Part shown: in pieces, positions 60,579 to 64,000 of the stretch
Numbering within the stretch: the stretch's first letter is position 1
Layout: each line of letters begins with the position of its first letter
NCBI GenBank assembly: GCA_007922195.1
Contig: ML682005.1
Coordinates: 30,659,042 to 30,723,041, forward strand
Reading direction: 5' to 3'
DNA length: 64,000 nucleotides
Origin: Podocnemis expansa
Taxonomy: Eukaryota; Chordata; Testudines; Podocnemididae
Translations under genes and position numbers: made by a program
The notes under the pieces: model-generated
The model's input: only the letters and a program-made list of their open reading frames with translations
Database searches by the model: none
What the model was told of the DNA's origin: nothing

Positions 60579-60672
60579 AGGGATAGCTGTGTTAGTCTAG
60601 TCCAGTAAAAAAACAGCAAGGAGTTGTGTGGCACTTCAGAAGAACCACCGAATAAAAACATAGCTCATATTT
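60579..60672 (+). mobile_element. 'gtcctgtggcac / agactaac' family copy 4, 5' end
   Basis: It starts GGGATAGCTGTGTTAGTCTA, then 'cagtaaaaaaacagcaaggagttgtgtggcacttcaga' and a degraded 'gaccaaccaaataaa'-like zone. This supplies the 5' end missing from the other copies. Confidence 0.7.
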
Positions 60673-61140
60673 AAACAATTTTTTTTTAAAAAAAACCTCA
60701 GTGAATTAGAATATCATTTGTTTTATTTTGATTTCAAGCATTTTTGTTTTAGTAATGTTTAAAATGTGTTTTGTATTTTTCAATAAAATTGAAGCAAAAC
60801 CAGTCATTTTGGACTGAAAAAAATCCTTCCATTTTGAAAAAGTTGAAACAAACACTCAACATCCCCTAACTAAATCAATTGGGTGAAACGGACATGAACT
60901 TTTAAAGTGTTTCTGGGTAAGACGATGATGCATATTTGGCAAAACTGAAAAAGCTTGAGCCAAAAATTTTCTAAATGCTTTGTGTCAGGAGCAGAGATGG
61001 CTCCTGTCTTGGTCACCAGGCAACCCAAAAAGCTCATCTGAGGCCATTCAGACTTCCCTTAACAGCTATGCTTCCTGACTGGGTGAAGAGGTAACCACCA
61101 GCTACTTAAGTCACAATAACTGTTCAACATGCTTAAGGTA
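60673..61140. other. Unique AT-rich sequence
   Basis: No gene or recognised repeat. Confidence 0.4.
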
Positions 61141-61218
61141 GTGCTTGGCCCTGCCATGAGTGCAGGGGACTGGACTTGATGACCTCTCATGGTCCCTTCC
61201 AGTTTCTGTGATTCTGTG
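61141..61218 (+). mobile_element. CR1 LINE 3'-end fragment
   Basis: 'gccatgagtgcaggggactggacttgatgacctctcatggtcccttccagtttctgtgattctgtg' is the standard CR1 3' end. It may be the tail of a CR1 or of a SINE that uses the same tail; no tRNA-like head was recognised upstream. Confidence 0.8.
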
Positions 61219-61855
61219 TTTACAGTCTTTACTCTCTAGCCTTGCCTCCCAACCATTTCAGTCTAATTCTTACCTGTCCACCCTGATTTGGGCTCAGATA
61301 ATAACCTTTTGACTTTGCTTCTCAGCTCTAACATCAACTTACCATTCGTCTTGATGTTCACAGTCCTAATTTTGGGCTTTGTTTCTACTCTTGATTCTTG
61401 CTCCACCCTTGAATTAGTATCTGACTCTTACATCTATTTTCATCATTACTCAGTTCTGCTGCCACAACTACTGGGCAAGCCAATAGGTAGACAATTTATA
61501 CTCTGTGACCTAGGAGGTGGGAGGGGGGGACTCAAAGATAGTCAAATACACGAAGAAAGTTTCGGTTGAACTTCATGCTGCATTTTCAAATCACTAATAA
61601 AGCCATAGGAAAGAAATGCATTTTGAATACTAAGATCAGGATCTGTTTCCTCTTTTGAGAATGGAATACAGAACTGAATCCACATCCAGATGTTTTAAAA
61701 ATGTGTCTGAATTTATATTGGTAAATATTTATATTGTTGTATGGAAGTCAAGGGCAAAACTCCGTTTGACTTGAACAGTGACAGGATTTCATGCTGTGCT
61801 TGATTCAAGAGAGTAAACCACAAAAGGTAACAGTAAATCTGTTCCCACTACCAAC
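61219..61855. other. Repeat-like then unique sequence
   Basis: 61230-61500 has 'tttgactttgcttctcagctctaacatc'-type phrasing that I associate with a turtle repeat, but I cannot name it. No gene. Confidence 0.3.
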
Positions 61856-62517
61856 ACCTATTACAGGGGTAGCCAAACTTATGGAACTCAAGAGCCGCAC
61901 AAGTTGATCGTTAAACCTTCAAGAGCCACAGAGACATAACCATATACTTTTACCTACTCCAAAATTACTAAGGTTAAAGTGCATTACACATTTTAATTTT
62001 ATTGTAAAAACAGGGCAAATATTGATCCTTCTAATGTCAGATTCTAATAATTACTTAAGGCTATTATGGAAACTAGGCCTATACAGTAAAAACTTAGCTG
62101 TTGCTGGATGTAGAACACTGCAGCCTAGTGGCAAGTTTTTTTGTTTTTTTTTAAATCTGGGCAGTAACTTGTCAATGCAATACGTAAAAGCTCTCTGAGA
62201 TGCTGATCTCTAAGTATTGCACAATGTTTCCATTTAACAAATTTCATTGTGGAATACAATGTTTCATAGCAGTAAGTTGTGCCAAAAATTAAAAGTAATC
62301 TAAATTCAGCTTTAAACTTTTCTCCTCTATATTTTTATTTCTTATTATTCCGTGTCATGTTTAGGACTTGTAAAACATGATTTTATTTTTAACAAGGAGT
62401 AAACTGCATTAGGGTCTATGAGAAAATCTAAACATGCTGTGGCTTCCCCAACCATGCTGCTCTCCCCTCCCCCCTGTCACTGATCATACCACTGCTTCTC
62501 TGCCATCTCTTATAGAC

Positions 62518-62645
62518 TAGAATCATAGGGTTGGAAGGGACCTCATGAGATCATCAAGTCCAGCCCCCTGAGGTTTGAACCCAGGACCTTCTGCACGTAA
62601 AGCAGACATGTTAGCCACTACACTATTTGCAGGGCTCTTTTGTGG
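62518..62645 (-). mobile_element. tRNA-derived SINE with CR1-like tail (Cry I-like)
   Basis: On minus, an A-box TAGTGTAGTGG (62625-62615) and a B-box GGTTCAAACC (62581-62572) are spaced as in a tRNA and fit the Pol III consensus well. The head is followed directly by 'caggggctggacttgatgat...ggtcccttccaaccctatgattct', the CR1 3' end. tRNA-headed SINEs carrying a CR1 tail (the Cry I type) are known from hidden-necked turtles. The CR1-like tail would let CR1 machinery mobilise it. It sits inside the hAT element, so it inserted later. Confidence 0.85.
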
Positions 62646-62653
62646 TTGTTTGT

Positions 62654-62708
62654 TAAAAAAAAAAAACACAACAACAACAACAACAAAAACAAAAACAAGA
62701 AAAAACAA
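62654..62708. repeat. A-rich (AAC)n simple repeat
   Basis: An A-run, then CAACAACAACAAC and AAAAAC units. It lies about 10 bases to the right of the SINE's 5' head. Confidence 0.85.
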
Positions 62709-62884
62709 CACACCACAATCTGCTTCTGGAAATCTTCTAGTCTGCTACATCTTGAAGTACTCCATCTTAGTCCATACTGTAAGTCTGACATACATATCCC
62801 ATTGCTCATGAGCTGCTTTTTTTCCTGTATTGTAGATTCAAGTCCTTAATAGCACCCTTAGCACCATCTACAGCAGGATCATGT

Positions 62885-63285
62885 AGCTACTTCTCTGCTG
62901 TCCATGACCATGCTGCATTTCTCTCCCCTGCCTCCGATGCTGCTGCTGCTTCTCTGCTGGCTCTGACCATGCCACACCCCCATCTGACCATGCCGCGCTT
63001 CTCTGCTAGCTCTGACTAAGCCATGCTTTCCCCATGTCTCTGACCATGCTGTGCTTCTCTGCTGTTGCTGACTGACCATGCTGCCTCTTCCCTGCCAGCC
63101 CTGACCATGCTGCACTTCCCGCCCCTCGGTCTGACCATGCCGCTGCTTTTCTGCCGGCCCTGACCACGCTGCTGCTTCCCTGCCAGCTCCAACCATACCA
63201 CTGCTTCTCTGCTGTCCCCAACCATGCCATGCTTCTGCCCCCCCTCCCCGTCTCCAACCATTCCACCTTTCCCTACCATGCTGTT
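62885..63285. repeat. Minisatellite, ~40-bp degenerate units
   Basis: About ten imperfect units of 'ctgaccatgccgcgcttctctgctggct' type. Minus-strand translation gives repeated HGQ/REAA-type peptide words, an artefact of the repeat. It forms the right-hand body of the hAT element. Confidence 0.85.
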
Positions 63286-63359
63286 TCACAAGCTGCACTT
63301 TTTCTTTGAAGAGCTGCATGTGGCTCACGAGCCACAGTTTGGCCACACCTGACCTATTA

Positions 63360-63920
63360 CTTCAAAATTCTCCACAAGCAGTAGTAGCTGACAAAGTGTA
63401 TCATATCAGTATTAAAAAACCAAACAGGTACAAAAATACAAAAGGAATAAAGTGACAGTAAATGGAATTTCTGGTTTACCTCCATCATGTTTGGTGCTGC
63501 TTATTTACAGAGCCCTTTCTATATCTTGGCTTAGATAACAATTCTGATCTCTAGTGAAGAAAACACAAGCCTTCCTCTCTGTTAAGCAGAGCACAGATTA
63601 GTGTTATTGAATCAAGTGTAAGTGAAGCAATTAGCATTGCAATACAGTGTTACACATTTTACACAGTATGAGACATTTCAAAGATTTGTTTGAGGACTAC
63701 CAAAGAAAATCCTATAAACCAGGATTTCCTGAAGATAAACTAAATATCAATATAGCTGTTCTTAACATGGACACCACATGGTAGGAGAAATCAAAACCCA
63801 AGTTTTTTTTAAAGTGCATGAGTTTTTGCACATCAGGGTACATATGACCGTTTGGGATTCTTACTCATTCATGCCTTCCTTCATGCCCCATTTCTGTCAA
63901 AGTGTATTTTATGCAAATTA
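63360..63920. other. Unique AT-rich sequence
   Basis: No gene or recognised repeat. Confidence 0.4.
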
Positions 63921-64000
63921 TGGCCTTGCCTACACAGCAAAGTATAAAAATTATGTTTCAGAGAGATATCATACAATCAATGTGATTCCACTGAAATCAG
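63921..64000. mobile_element. Left end of an off-window 'gcctacac' DNA element
   Basis: 'tatggccttgcctacacagcaaagt' resembles the terminus GGCTATGCCTACAC of the Harbinger element and of related reptile MITEs. The remainder lies beyond the window. Confidence 0.4.

Larger units (their letters stand above)
61864..63351. mobile_element. hAT element (1488 bp) with perfect target duplication
   Basis: The left end CAGGGGTAGCCAAACT and the reverse complement of the right end, CAGGTGTGGCCAAACT, are inverted repeats (13/16). The perfect 8-bp duplication ACCTATTA lies at 61856-61863 and 63352-63359. Next to both ends are 'agagccgcacaag' / 'gagctgcatgtggctcacgagccac' words typical of hAT elements in which 'agagccgc' recurs. 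A SINE and a minisatellite lie inside. No transposase was seen. Confidence 0.9.

Noticed and set aside
62572..62625. A functional tRNA gene (A- and B-box present)
   Set aside because: No cloverleaf can be completed and the head is joined to a CR1 tail, so it is a SINE.
62879..63346. 155-codon minus-strand frame with repeated HGQ/SREA words
   Set aside because: A direct translation of the minisatellite; the repeat explains it fully.

Overview
This is vertebrate, almost certainly reptilian, non-coding DNA: AT-rich, with no operons and no recognisable host exon, and densely seeded with transposable elements. Several families point to a turtle, probably Cryptodira: CR1 LINE pieces that end in the ATTCTATGA-type tail, a tRNA-derived SINE fused to a CR1-like 3' end (62518-62645), a PIF/Harbinger element with subterminal TTTCGAAA-rich repeats, many short hAT elements, and copies of a 'gtcctgtggcac...agactaac' repeat. 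The host assignment is inference from remembered repeat families, not a database match.

Layout. 1-853 is a C-rich minisatellite plus the end of an off-window DNA element. 854-14074 is mostly unique sequence with hAT elements (2608-2989, 9772-11251, 12605-13228) and a minus-strand CR1 relic (11445-12405). 14083-15460 is a hAT element with a second hAT nested inside it; the inner one carries a 100-N assembly gap. 15469-23999 is mostly unique, with one MITE relic, a CR1 tail and another hAT (20953-21558). 24003-27635 is a nearly complete PIF/Harbinger element. Its decayed Myb-like gene (plus strand) and HARBI1-like transposase gene (minus strand) converge on two poly(A) signals only 36 bp apart.

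27639-37486 is repeat-poor apart from 'gtcctgtggcac' copies and a second hAT fragment. 37487-~43500 is a decayed Ty3/gypsy retrotransposon with gag, zinc-knuckle, protease, RT, RNase H and integrase pieces in order. Its gag is split by a ~1.75 kb LTR-like insertion. 46195-46991 is a DNA element with perfect 17-bp terminal inverted repeats and a ~410-bp palindrome inside. 47660-59340 holds small hAT elements and a relic hAT transposase C-terminus (53817-54100). 59340-60289 is a plus-strand CR1, and 61864-63351 a hAT element with a perfect 8-bp target duplication, a SINE inside it and a minisatellite.

No element looks intact: every coding piece has stops or frameshifts. The useful content is the insertion history (nesting, target duplications) and a few structural oddities. 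No cellular gene, tRNA, rRNA or CRISPR array could be supported. The window is intergenic or lies inside a large intron.
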